The notes beneath the pieces were generated by a model. The model was not told the origin of the DNA. It searched no databases and worked only from the letters and a program-made list of their open reading frames with translations. Positions 1-12,032 of a stretch of DNA of 64,000 bases are shown here, one piece after another; positions within the stretch are counted from its first letter, which is position 1; every line of letters begins with the position of its first letter. Made by a program: the position numbers and the translations under genes. This DNA comes from Poronia punctata (taxonomy: Eukaryota > Ascomycota > Sordariomycetes > Xylariales > Xylariaceae), in assembly GCA_022579005.1 (NCBI GenBank), contig MU401456.1:336607-400606 (forward strand), written 5' to 3'.

Positions 1-793
1 CCATTTGGCATGCCGGAATGTTCTGCGCTGCCGTGCATTTAATTTCTTGTGCTATGACGCCGCTCCCTGGGAGATTCCTCCGACCCCCGCGACTTGTGTC
101 ACATTCTCATAAACGCTAATAAGCATTGCGGGACGAAAATCTCCAGTGTCAGAGGTGAAGGGTCAAATAAAGCGCGTGTCTAGGTCAGGTAAGACGGGGA
201 AGATAAACAGAAAAAAGCCAGGAAGAGAAAGGAGGATAAGTGGAAGAAGAGACTCTACATCATATCATGCCGCCTATATACACCACACCATCACTTCTCC
301 ATACCTGCATGTATTTATCAACATAACATACCTGGCCCAAGATTGGCACCTAACACCAAAAAGCTTCGCTTGGACAGATTCCTCGCCTGCTTTGGATTAA
401 TTGAAGCCAGGGAAGTGAGAGCGCACCAAGTCGATACAGGTGCCGTTAGATTTATCTCTAGGTACCACTGCAGACTCATGGTCCTCCAATCGTTCGCTCT
501 TTCCCTCTATCTGTCCGCATCTTTCTGGCATAGCAGGTACGAACCAATGACGGGATACACACCCAAAAGACGAGGATCTCGACTCTCTGTGGACCGCGAG
601 TCGTCTCCAACCTCAGAACCCATTCCCTGCGTGTCGATAATTATGTTTTGAATTTGGTCTGGCCCTTGGCCTCGGTTTTTTGTTCTATCACCCTCTTTGG
701 AGTTTTGGAACTGAACTCTGCATATTCATCTTTTTTGTTTCTTGGTCCTCATCTTAGCAGGCCCGTTTTCTCGTCGTTTTCTTGGCTCGCATC
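1..793. other. Intergenic / RhoGEF upstream region
   Basis: No gene is supported here. The short open frames have no family resemblance and several begin at non-ATG codons. Pyrimidine-rich stretches between about 660 and 790, just before the RhoGEF start, look like a fungal promoter and 5' leader. Confidence 0.5.
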
Positions 794-3700
794 ATGGCCT
801 TGACGGTCTTGACCACTAGGCCGCCCCTCCTATCTCGCCCGTCCCGCCCACGTTCTCATAGTGACTCATTGCGTGTTGCGAAAGGCAGGCGTCAGAATGA
901 ATCCTGGGTGACATTGTCGAGTCTTAGGCCAAATCGGACTGATCCCGACCTCAGCTCCGATGGTTTCGATGGCCCAGATGACGCTGTCAGTGATGATATC
1001 TGGAGGGCATTGGATAATATAGCCGCATTACGACTGAGTGTGGAAAATGAGGAAGAATTAGCAAGGCCTTCTACAGATCTGCCTACAATCTCCGTCGGTC
1101 ACGACGAGGTGAACATCACAGAGGAGCAGGGAGAGCCTACATTATCCGCAGCAGCATGGCCATTTCACAAATGGATGAAGAACTTGCACCGACGAGCACG
1201 CCGGGCCAACGAGGAGATCCCCGATACAGAGCCTTTCCCTGGATACTCGTTTGAAAACTATGCAGTGGGCAACAATATCCACCGGAAATCGTCCTCTGGC
1301 TCTTCTTTTGGGTTCGTTGCCGCTGTGAAAAGCGCTACCGTAAGCCTAGCCAGCGCGAGCGTCAGAACACGCAGACGTAGGCGTGGTACCCAAACTTCCC
1401 TTCATACGAGGACAGACTACAGCAGCCGAGGGTCAATTTCCGGCCATAGAATTTCCGAAGATAGCGCTTATTTTGAGAGAATTCCGTATATCGACCCAGC
1501 GGTGACAGAACGTCTGTTACAGAGGCGACGCATACTTGAGGAGTTGATCACCACAGAGGAATGCTACATCGGCGACATCAGGTTTCTCATGAACGTGCGT
1601 CTTAACCGACCTCAACTACTCTCTAGTGCTACAATGACTAACTGCACAGGAAGGTTTACGTCACAATCCTTGCTTCTATGCCCACTTTGCACCACGGCCT
1701 TCGATCCTCAATCAACCAAAACCTAACAGACATTATCGAGCTTCACGAAGACATTCTTGGTGATTTACATCGTATCGTCCCCTATTCCGAATACACACAA
1801 CCCGAGCACGTCGTCGTAGACCCAAACCCGTTACCAAGAGGAGGGCACCACCGCTGGCATAGTCTTGATTCCGTCCCAGAGGGCAAGGGGAACTCGTCAT
1901 GGTTGCAGAGCGTCCCTAGCGTGGCTGCCGAGCCGAATATTGCAGCTGAGGTTGCTCAAATCTTTGGAGAGAAGGTAACCTCCGAGACCCCTGACGCGAA
2001 ACCGGACCCAGGTCGTGTAACCCAACGGGCCCATGCTGACAGATCCCAGATGAACCGCTTCTTGGTCTACGAAGAGTACGGTGCAAGATATGAGTTGATG
2101 ATCAAGGACGTCGCTTCTGCTCACCGGACCCTCCCGGAATGGGACAGTTATCAGAAAGGTATTGAGGCCCTGGCTGCTTCACTCAGTGCTGCGAACCATA
2201 ACCTGGGCAACCACAGAAAGTCCTTGACTATAGGCGACCTACTAGTAAAGGTAAGAAGAGTAATGGTAGAAGTCCTTCTGACGTTCGCAATCTGTTAACT
2301 GTGGAACAGCCCATACAGCGAATCTGTCGTTACCCCCTTCTTTTCTCCGAGCTCCTCAAATACACACCGGTCTGCGATTGTCCCAATTCCCACATGGAAA
2401 TTGAGAGCGTACTCATGCGACTCCGCGAGGTTACTGCTGAGATCAATCGAGCCACGGACGATCCGCAAATGAAGACAACTTTGGAGCAAACGTGGTTACT
2501 TCAGGACCGCCTGATTTTTCCTCATCAAGTAAGGCAACCGATCTCATCCCAATGAATCCCACAGCTGCTGATCATCCAGTCAAATTCTGCTGCATCCAAG
2601 ACCACCATCCGTTCATTCGGGCATGTACGCCTCTGTGGTGCTCTACATGTCTGTTGGCAAACTAGGGATGGTGTAGCTGGTCAATACATGATTTCACTAC
2701 TCTACAGAGAATGTCTCTGTCTTGCTACAGCCAGCAAAGGGGACCAGGTCTATGCCATCCAGGCTTGTATTAGTCTGGATAGTATCAAGATCGAAGAAGC
2801 TGATAATGGACGTGGTAAGCTGCACTCAGCCGATGGCGACATCCGAGCCTTGATATGCATAGCTAAACTAGACCAGGTCTTCAATGCCACACTGCTCCGT
2901 TTTCCTGGAAGCTTGTCTTCGAATGTGACCATCAACTGTACGAGATACTCATGACAGCATGCTCACAGAAGGAAGCTGCGGAATGGCGTACTCGTCTTTC
3001 CCAAATAAAACCGACGCGGTCGCACAACCAAGCAGATCAGACTTTCTACAGCTCCATATCTCTTCGGATCAAAAGTCTTGGTACAGTGTTTAGAAAACCA
3101 GGTGGGTTTGCGCGGACATTCTTCCGCCGGTAACTAGACATCTGCTGACGAGACACCAGGCTCGGTTGCTCGTCGTCTCTCTATTCATCGAGCTACAACA
3201 ATCGGACCCAAATCCCCCTTGTGTCAAGTCATCCTGAAAAATATGAGTACGGCAAAGGACATCTCGTCCGAGAATTTGTCGTCGCCAATAAATCGATCTC
3301 AGTCGCTCCTGACGACCAACTCGCGGGTACCAGTCATAGTGCCTTCACGAGCCGAACGTACCCGTCTAGAGGTTCTGCTAGCCGATGTCTGGAGCCGGAA
3401 AGACCTGCCATTCCCCGGCACAACGACAAGGTCGAGAAGCGAGCATCTAGTGCGGACATCGGCATCGACCATGATGCGAAAGCTTAGTGCTGCTAGTCTC
3501 ACCCACCGCTTTGCGAGGCGCTCTGCCAGCGCTGCCAACTTGGCACAGGCAGAAGTGATGGAAGACGATGGCCAGTTACCACACGTCAATGACTTCTTGG
3601 ATTCAATGGTGAGATTGAATTGCAACGCGCTGCCGTCAGGTATAACTGGGGCTATAGAAAGCAATCAACCACAACGATTGCCTATGATCCGTGATGAGAT

Positions 3701-4040
3701 GGAGCGATCAAGCAGCAATAACAGCAGCGGCTTGCAAGGAATCGACGGCTTCACACCAAATGGTACCGTGCGGCGGTTGGACATGGCCAAGGTGCAGGCA
3801 ATTTGGGGTAGTGAAAAGGGATTAAATGAATCGTCTCGTCGGGCTACGCCAAGGCTCAGCGACTATCCAGAGACAGCATCCTCGAATTGTTCCATGGAGG
3901 CCCACCAAGCGTGTCATGGTCTAGACAGCGTTAATTCCTCGCGAGAGTGTTTGACACCAACGAGATCTACCAGCCGATGGGCAAGGGTTGGGGCACTGAA
4001 TAGGAGCCTCATGGCCAGTAGCCGCAGTTTCTTCCATTGA
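794..4040 (+). CDS. RhoGEF (DH-PH) guanine nucleotide exchange factor, 6 exons
   Basis: Predicted exchange factor that loads GTP on a Rho-family GTPase for polarity and cell-wall signalling. Exons: 794-1594, 1654-2250, 2310-2528, 2580-2814, 2877-3101, 3160-4040; they sum to 985 codons plus stop and every junction keeps frame. The ATG at 794 is the first ATG in frame. The N-terminal ~235 residues are low complexity with basic and Ser-rich patches. The DH domain starts near residue 240 (RRRILEELITTEECYIGDI) and continues across intron 1 into VYVTILAS. Its conserved helix PIQRICRYPLLFSELLKY opens exon 3 near residue 467. A disordered insert of roughly 100 residues splits the DH domain in exon 2. 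A PH-like region follows (RSFGHVRLCGALHVCWQ; WKLVFECDHQLYEIL), then a Ser-rich tail. The intron 3 acceptor could instead be 15 nt upstream (2564), giving an implausible 36-nt intron. The GTPase target cannot be read from the sequence. Confidence 0.88.
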
Positions 4041-5559
4041 CGATGCTGGTGGAGAGCAGAACGATGCCAGGGGGCGGGCAGCTTACAAATGGAACTCTAC
4101 CTGGGTCATGGGACAGGATAGTCCGGTCCTTCCTTCTTCTTCCTCTTCATTATATAGCGCAACACATCATAATTAGGGTATTAATTTGTATTAATTACGG
4201 TTACAGGCACAGGAAGGAGTTGGGGTAGCAAGGTAAAAACTAAAAGATTGGACAGGCGACGGACATTGTGCACGAAAGGGCGTCACTATATAGCACTTAT
4301 TCGCTCCAACTTGGCTAATTAGCCAGACCAAAACGAAGAGGACGTTGTACAATTAGTTCTATTACTGAACACAGCCTCGTCGCCTCTTCTGTCATCTTGC
4401 CATATCAACAAGTAACTGAGTAAGAGGTCAACCTAGAAGATCGGATACAGTTGAAGTCCCATGCTACCTGTATGAAGGTGGGTGCCTATGGCCATAACTC
4501 ATCAGTAGTCAAGGTCTCCAAAAGAGGTTCAGTTTGAACAACTTTCAGGCAGCCATACGCGTACTCGTAGTCTCCATATTAGGCACTCTTTACTGGCAAC
4601 TTGAAGCTCGGAAGATGCCGCAGTTGATCTAAACCGTTCTAAGATATATCGGCGCTTGTTCCGGTTGTTTATTACCAACAGATATCCGCTTGCCGCCGTA
4701 TACGGAGATGTGTATTGAATCTATTCTATTGAATGGTCCTCGATGACGTAGTACCACTCTACGATATCAAGGCACCAAGGACAAGAAGACTGAGGAAACA
4801 CCTATCCCCTTCCTTATTACCTAAGATACATGAGTAAATATTAGTATGAATACCTAAGCTTAGCTCACTAGGTATTAGAATCAGCTGATGCAGGAACATT
4901 GTGTCTAGGTTAGAGTGACTAATACCTAACATTGAAGCTGTCCACCACATCTACTGGTAGGTATTCTCAGTGCGGGGTAGACCTCTCTGGTGGTAATACC
5001 TAACTGTACAACAGCAGCGGGGCAGCTACTTTGGCAAGGGAACTTGTGATGTGTACATAATGTATGTATCTGAGGTACCCATACTTCAGATAGCTGAATA
5101 ATAGCGGGACAATGGAGCAGCTTCAGTGAGCTTTTGCCAGTAGCAAGAGGTTTTCTAATATCATGGCAAGTACTAGTACATCTATTGGCTTCTTCACGCT
5201 AGAGGTAGGTACATGTAGCTATTTACTTGGTTTTCCTGCCCACAATGACGTAGGTGCTTTACCGTTGATGATGGAATGCAAACAATGCCAGGAATTAACA
5301 GCTTTTGTATTCTTATTTGAAGCTCCTCAAGCCGAGAGTAAAACTTCTCTGATTATCTTCAATCCCAACACCAAGAGTAACTAATCAAAGCTACAACCAC
5401 ACGCAATAAGCCTACACTCCATCTATCATACCAAATCAACCTTGTGAATCCATCTATCACAACATCTGCAGACCACGGCCTTCTTCGATTAGATCTTCGC
5501 CTACCAAAGCAAAACCTTAAACCGACCCCCTCCCCATCACTTACACCAATACCAACAAG
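4041..5559. other. Intergenic between RhoGEF and Rtc3-like gene
   Basis: AT-leaning intergenic DNA with scattered GGTA/TACC tetramers and one TACTCGTA octamer (4562-4569). No open frame shows family resemblance. The last ~180 bases (5380-5559), rich in CA and CT, are probably the promoter and leader of the next gene. Confidence 0.5.
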
Positions 5560-6220
5560 ATGACCAAAGGCGAAGCTACACAGATCAAAGTCCACCACAA
5601 GGGCAAGGATGACGACTTTATTGTCTTTGTCGATGACCACGAGACCTACAAGAAGTGGCTAAGTGACAAGTCGGTACCCATGGTCGAATTTGTGTCAGCT
5701 TTCAAAGTCTTCGTATCAAACAAGTATGTCTCATTTCCCTTTGTAATTCGCCTTCCATTTGCCGGGGACTCTGGCTTGAATTCATCACGGTGTTATTACA
5801 GAGCGCGCAACGCCGAGTCGGTACCGCTCCATGCCAGCAGTACCTAACCACTGCCCGCCACGTCACACTCCTGATAGCTAGAGCTCTTACAAGAGGTCTA
5901 TATCTTTTACAGGACAATAAGGCTAACGATATGGCACCTCAGACAAGGAAATCAAGGTCAGCTCTCGGACGCGTCCAAGTTAACAATGGCTGCGGAGTTT
6001 GGTACAGAGGATCAGGATGAAGTAATCAAGCAGATCCTAGAGAAGGGCGGTGTTCAGGAATCTCAGGTATGAACCAACCTATTCCTGCCTTCCCGCGGTG
6101 TAGCACCTTGTCCGGACCGGAAAGCTGACATAAAATTTGTAGTTCCCTGCACGCCAAGGAGTCAAGAACATCCAGATGGGTAGCATCATCAACGGCCAGC
6201 CTAATGCCAAGGGCAATTAG
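5560..6220 (+). CDS. rtc3: Rtc3-like small protein (SBDS N-terminal fold)
   Basis: Member of the Rtc3/Yhr087w family: small single-domain relatives of the N-terminal domain of the ribosome maturation factor SBDS, with a proposed role in RNA metabolism and stress in yeast. Exons 5560-5723, 5943-6066 and 6143-6220 join to 121 residues, a normal family length. Seen in the protein: the early motif QIKVHHKGKDDDFIVFVDD, a Val/Phe-rich strand ending FKVFVSNK, then QGQLSDASK and an acidic helix EFGTEDQDEVIKQILEKG. The third exon supplies RQGVKNIQMGSIINGQPNAK. Intron 1 is 219 nt, the longest I could place in this window, with a good GCTAAC branch site 13 nt before the acceptor. The splice model is inferred by frame and family similarity. 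Confidence 0.85.
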
Positions 6221-7079
6221 ACATACAATAGAAGTCACGCAAGTCGAGCGCCACAGACTACAGGCGCCCTCTTGGGACCGGCTTTACCTGCGAAAGTTGA
6301 GAGGAAGATATGGATGGACATGTGCTGCACCTTACATGGCATCGGCAACTATATGACATAGTAGGCATGGATGTGGGCTACCAGGTGGTAATTCACAAGA
6401 ACTCAGGGAAGGGTCCCGGGAATACTCCCTTTCCGCAGTAGTCAGGTAGTCAGAGGGACACGGTGGCAGGCCTACACCGATATCAACGATGGCTCTAATA
6501 AATATTCATAAACAATGTGAAAACGTCGCAATACCTTCGCAGCCTTTCGCAAGCTCTGATCCATTAGTGACATTGAGGTGCCACTGTATTGCATGACCCC
6601 TCCAGAGACTATAAAGTCTGTGATCTCATTTAGCACTATGGGGAAATATCATCAACAGGACAGAACATGCCAGGAGTGCCAGGATCAGGGGCGCTTCTCG
6701 GAGAGTAAAAGCCAGCACTGCAACACTGGCGCGCGACTCGGCGCTATTGTGTTGAAAATTGTCGTTGGCATGAACTTGGGGCTAACAATACCTTACTTTC
6801 TCTTGCTCTCCCCTACATTTCAGGTTGGCCATGTATCCAAGTAGGCATGTTGTACATAAATATTCCTGCCGTTGCGTCTTTTCAAGTTGGATACCTACAT
6901 GTAGGTATTCTAACTGGACTACGTAATAGAAAGAGAGGAAAGGGGCAAAATGAACATCGACAAACACATTGAAAGGAAATGAATTTGAGTTGAAAAAATA
7001 AGTAGGTAAAGTACCTATTGCGTGAGTTGCTAGTTTAACCTACGAGTGAAAGATTCAAAAATCTTGTGGCAAAAATATT
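6221..7079. other. Intergenic
   Basis: Nothing beyond ordinary AT-leaning intergenic sequence. Short open frames here do not resemble known proteins. Confidence 0.45.
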
Positions 7080-7089
7080 AAAAAGAAAA
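7080..7089 (-). terminator. Pol III terminator of tRNA-Ser
   Basis: Two T-runs on the minus strand (TTTT then TTTTT, separated by C) begin 6 nt after the tRNA 3' end, as expected for RNA polymerase III termination. Confidence 0.8.
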
Positions 7090-7095
7090 TATTTC

Positions 7096-7175
7096 GACTA
7101 GGGCCTGATTCGAACAGACGCTCCCGAAGGAAGTAGATTTCGAGTCTACCGCGTTAACCACTCCGCCACCTAGCC
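7096..7175 (-). tRNA. tRNA-Ser (CGA anticodon)
   Basis: Full cloverleaf on the minus strand, 80 nt without CCA. The acceptor stem GGCTAGG pairs with CCTAGTC (one G-T). The D stem is GCG/CGC. The anticodon stem is GTAGA/TCTAC around the loop CTCGAAA, giving anticodon CGA, which reads the serine codon UCG. The long variable arm TCCTTCGGGA is the class II mark of tRNA-Ser. The T arm is GTCTG-TTCGAAT-CAGGC. There is no intron. Confidence 0.96.
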
Positions 7176-7446
7176 TTTGATAGTTGGGAATTGTGTTATA
7201 GGCATAAGTCTGTAAAGGAAAGGAATAGCAAAAAAGAGGAGTTAAGAATAAGAGACAGGAATTGTTAAGTTTAAGACCGGTATATTTATAACAGGCAGTA
7301 CTACTACTTAAGAGGTAGGTAGTTAGGCATGTTAACAATCTCTTGGTTTAAAGTAAGCCATGTTTCTATAACAGACAGATCAAGAGCTATATAATGTCAT
7401 TGTAAAATAGATACTCGTAGATTGAAAAAAAATGGGTATAATGATA

Positions 7447-8267
7447 TCAAAGACCAATGCTTCCGCTATATATACGTATAGAAATCCTTCCTTCATCCCT
7501 TGTTAGGGTAGGTACATGTAACTCATCATCATGTTTGTACAATAAATATTGCGGCCGCCGGCCTATATATATATAACTCCGACCTCTTAGGTATGTAGGC
7601 ATGTATCCAATATCCCCTTTATGCTTTGGCGCCGACTTGGCCTCGCTGGGGCAGGGACCAAGGTTCTGCGCAGACGATCTATGTTTCCAACGCGAGTTAG
7701 CTTTTTGCGGTTTCTTGTGTTTTTGATAATTTCGTGCAGACTCAATGATCTCCCGGTGCTAGACAAAAAAAAGGGGGGAGAAGAAAAGAGAGGGAAAAAC
7801 GTACCTCGCCTTCACTATAAGCCCAGAAATATACAACGCTGCCAGTGAGGTAGTATAGAGCCGGATTTGTACCCTGGTACAGCAGCACGGCGGCCAATGC
7901 AACCAGTGGTAGCAGGGCCAGACGGGCCTCCAGACTGCGATGGAATGTCGAGCCGGCGATGAAGCTCAGCGGCCACTCGAGGGCGAACATGCCGAGACCC
8001 ATGACGAGGTTGATGATCTGGAGAACCGGTATCGGCTTGACGGCCGGGTCTAATGTCTTGGTGAGGAAGTCCCAGAAGACCTTGGGCCAGAAGAAACCTT
8101 CTATAGCAGCAGCTACTTGGTCTAGAGGGAAAGGATGGACATGTTAGTTCAACGCCATGCTTTGGATAGAAAATCCGAAGATCCGGGAGACGGAGATTGT
8201 CACACGTACAGGCTGCCGCGGTTAAGACGATGAGTCTTGCCCAATGGTTCTTGATGAGTTTGCCCAT
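7447..8267 (-). CDS. Small multi-pass membrane protein, conserved fungal family of unknown function
   Basis: Looks like a conserved fungal membrane family I know only as a domain of unknown function (I believe DUF7727). Exons on the minus strand: 8267-8210, 8121-7805, and probably 7758 downward. It begins MGKLIKNHWARLIVLTAAAY and continues QVAAAIEGFFWPKVFWDFLTK. Hydrophobic segments, at least three, include VLQIINLVMGLGMFALEW, LLPLVALAAVLLYQG and LYYLTGSVVYFWAYSEGE. The first two exons (125 codons) are convincing. The 3' end is uncertain: a T-rich intron ending TTTTGTCTAG leads to a basic, Lys/Gln-rich frame open for 104 codons to a stop at 7449-7447, and much of that tail may be 3' UTR. Reading through the intron would instead stop at 7742 and give about 145 residues. 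Confidence 0.72.
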
Positions 8268-11200
8268 TCTGCCGGTTTATCGATCGTCTGATTCGTCCTC
8301 AAAGTTTCTCTAACCCAAGTTCCAACGCAAAATCACGCTTCTTCTCTTCGCAATGTTTTTTCGGCCTCTTGAAGATGCCACGGTCTTTCTAGGCCCTTCT
8401 CTTTTGCTTTCTACTCTTTTATTCTCCTTGCTTTCCCAGAGCAATGCGAAAATTTTCCAAAGCCAGTCCTTCCCGAGGAGTTTCGCGTAGTAAAAAGTGT
8501 ATTAAAGCCAGAAACTGTTGACAAGTCCGGCGTCCGCGTAATTAATTGCGTATTAGAGGCGTATCGGTAACAACGACAGCTTTAATGCGAGGTAGCCGGA
8601 CCTGCAAGAGTGTCGAGAGAAGAGAATAAAGAACGGTCTTGTCGATATAGAAAGAAACAGAGCCGCCGAGAGGGAAGAAAATTGCAGAGCGCTGGCAAAA
8701 AAAAAAAAAAAAATTTGAGGAACAAGCAAAGATAAACAAAACAAGGACAATCCGCCAGGGTATGAAGCAATATCGGAGGTCTTCCCAGAAATTGTCCGTA
8801 ACTAGCCTCCCAACCGCAGCAATGGAACAAGGTTCCTGTTTCAAAAAGACGACTTGTATCAAGGCTGGCGGATGTCAAACCCGGGTAACGTATTCGATTT
8901 TCGGGGGTTCTGAAATCCACGTTCGTGTAATCCGGTCTATAACGACAGCTGGCATCCGCGCGGCATTGGAGTTATCCGTGAGGGAGAAGCACTTTCTCTA
9001 TGTATAAAGTGATGGCGCCCACAGCCACTCCTAACCACTATAACTCTCGAGGTGAAAAAGACCCAAGCCGCGGCAACGATGAGACAGGTTTCGGAGGTGG
9101 GACAGCGCACTTGTGAACCGCCAAGCCACAGTATTTTCCTGTTTCACTAAATAGCTTGCGACGACACAGGCGACAGTGGATCGAATCAACCGGTTGTATT
9201 AGGACCTATTTCGTTGTTTTGCGACGGTCGAGGGGTTGAAGCTCAAACGCGATGATGAGACTGACAAGCGTTCCGGATGTGAGACGAAGGGGGTATATTC
9301 ATGTACAAAAGAGAGATCTTCAAACACAGGCAGGATATGCGGCAGTTTTAAGAAAAGGAAAAATCGGTTGGGAACGTCACGGCCGAGACCGCCATTGTCT
9401 TCGCTTTCCCACCCAACGGTGCCCCAGTACGAGTACGGTCAACTTGTCTGCGGGGGCCCAGGTCCGGACGTCTAGGGTACGATTTAGACCTTGTCTCGCT
9501 TCATGATGTGCATTGCGGGACGGGATCGATATCCAAATTAAGCCTGGCTACCCAGTTCTTCTCAAGGGTCCCATAGCAACGAGGATGCAATCAATTGGAC
9601 GACTGGGCGATGGCATACGCAGCAGGCGGCAAACTACGAATACCTACCTACCAGAGCTTAGTTTACCTGCTACCGAGGGTGCTAGGCTAAAATGTGTGAT
9701 GACAGTGTACTCGTAAATCGGCCCTCGTCTTGACAAATCGGCGGTAACACATCAATCCTAACAGCAGGTACAACGGCTTGCGTTGGTTCTGTATTGGAGA
9801 TTTGCGTGAATTGGGACCCTGAGCAAAAGTAGCGAAACAACATAAATCACCAACGATTGCCGTGATTGGGCTTGGCCCGGCGGTTAGAGATTGCGGCCCG
9901 ACCAATCATGAAACGGAAGCTGCAAGAGACGGTGATGGGAAACAACATGGGCCCGCCTTTTTGTTGCAGGGGGCAGGGGCCAGGGGCAAATAAGCTTGTC
10001 TCCTGTGTGCCAAAGTAGGTATTTATTTCGGCGTTATCGAGGCTTTTCAGTCTGGCCTCTGAACCTCTGTGATAGCGTACCTCGCCTACGATACTCAGAC
10101 AGCTCGCTTCTTTCAATATGAGAAGATACTGCTGACACCAATTGAAAAGGCTAGAGAAACCCTCTCAGCTTGGATATCAACCTTGGCGCTTAGGAGAAGA
10201 AGATGTCCTCTTCTAAATTCTATACGTATATGACCGCTTATACACGGTTAAATAGGTAATTAATCTTCCATATACAATAGATTTTTTAGAGTACGAGTAC
10301 CTAATCAGACGCCTTACCAAGCCAGTGATACTTCTTCTATCTTTGCAAAGCCCTACTTTACATGATGTCGCCAGTAGGCAAAGATGGCACGCTCGCGATT
10401 GCCTGTGATTCGGGGTCTTGAGTTTTTGGGCTAAGCGCCAAACCTAATCTCAAACAAAAAGAGGTTTTAAAGCTTTGTGTGGCTACTAGCTACTAGTAAT
10501 ACCTTGGCATGCTTAGCACGGCCGCAAATCTTGGGCGGCACTCCACAAAATAGTACGGGTAGGGTGGTTAGGGAACTGCAGGATTGCTTTTTCAGGGTAG
10601 ATTAGAATAAACTAGCTTGAACGCCCGGCGCTAAATGAAAGCAGGTAATACATTTGTACATTGCACCAGAAAACTCACACCAATCGTATGTCCTTGTACG
10701 AGTACTCTAATTGTAAAATGTAGTTCGGAAGTAAGTATGTACGTCTCCAAAGTGATGCGCAAGCGCAAGCAAGACAGTTATATAAAGATTGATCTTGTCG
10801 TATTGCTTCTCTAGAAAGGTTACAGAATTTTTATATATTTATAGCATCCTCTCACCCAACCTATATCTAAGGAAAGAGACCCTAATGCACTATCTAACCT
10901 AAGCCTCTCCTCTTGGTCGACCACCAGGCGGCCACAAAGCCTTATTTAGTACATGAGGTAACCTACCGCCTGTCCAACTCTTTGATATGAGTACATCTGG
11001 GACTCAGTTAAAGGTCCGTTGATGTGAGCCATCAAAAAGGCGTGTGGCTATCAAAGAAATCATGTTGTTCGAGGCCTCAGGGTTACAGTTACAGAATCCT
11101 GGCGCTTTCCTGGCTGCCTCGGTGTTGCTTTCCCACGCCGTGCCATATATATAACTAACACCACTGCCCTGCTCGACTTATCTCTTTCTTATCAATAATT

Positions 11201-11494
11201 GATTATTTTCGTCCGGTGCGGAGTCTGGTACCTGAAAATGCCCGTACCCCGGGTATCGCGAATGGAGATGTCAGCATTTGGCTCTTGTGGGCGGTTGTAG
11301 GCGGGTCCTCATTGGACTCGTTTAAGAGAACCAACCAGTTGGTTAAGTAGAGATGTGGCTGTTCAAATATGCCATCCGGCCAATTGGGTTATCCTCCCGC
11401 AGTCGTTAAAAAGGTGTAATCTTGTCGGGTTACATCAAAGAGACATCAATAAACTGGATACGAAGATGATAGGGCCAAGAACAGCGCAGATAAA
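8268..11494. other. Gene-poor intergenic region
   Basis: No gene recognised over about 3.2 kb. It contains a 15-nt A-run near 8698-8713, TACTCGTA-type octamers at 9428, 9708, 10292 and 10697, and short open frames in all directions with no family resemblance. The region just right of 8268 should hold the promoter of the membrane protein gene. Confidence 0.45.
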
Positions 11495-11514
11495 TAACAG
11501 ACATTTATCTAGAG

Positions 11515-11846
11515 AATTCCTAACAGGGCACCCTATCCGTCTTTTGCCCAATCAAATAACGGAAAATCAACAGAACTGACCCGCACAGCGCAAGGAAACC
11601 TTATACACGTTGCATCTCTTACTGCCTTATATAAAAGCGCTGTTATAAGCTTTATAATAAAGAGAAAAAAATTAAAAAAAAACCTTAAAAGCTAAAGCTA
11701 AAAGTATTTAATATATTTAATTCTTTAAACGTGCAATAAGGTAAGTATGCAGTCAAATAAATAGACTTTAAACAGGTAGCTTTAGTACAGTGCAACAAAG
11801 AATGTAGGTGCCCTGATAGTAATCTATAGGTGCCCTGTTAGGAATT
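11515..11846. repeat. Inverted-repeat-bounded AT-rich relic (possible MITE or LTR fragment)
   Basis: An exact 18-bp inverted repeat, AATTCCTAACAGGGCACC at 11515-11532 and its complement at 11829-11846, brackets about 296 bases. The interior contains a strongly AT-rich stretch (about 11620-11760) in which most G and C lie in GC dinucleotides, like the mutated repeats at the right end of the window. A partial extra copy, TAGGTGCCCTG, lies at 11805-11815 beside the one at 11827-11837. No coding capacity is visible. The element class cannot be assigned. Confidence 0.45.
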
Positions 11847-12032
11847 ATCTTTATCTAGGTGTACTCGAGTCGTAGGCAAGACGGTTTCACGGCCATTGGG
11901 ATATGAAACATTCCTCGGCTCATTAACAAATAATCTTACGCAGGTGTCGAGCAAGCACGTTTCTGCCACATGTTCTTATTTGACAGCGTGATTTGAATAG
12001 CCACTAGTTTTATCAAGCAAGCCTGGTGCCTT

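Noticed and set aside
8542..8920. Minus-strand frames with a Phe run
   Set aside because: The Phe run is the translation of a long homopolymer of A on the + strand; there is no other protein-like feature.
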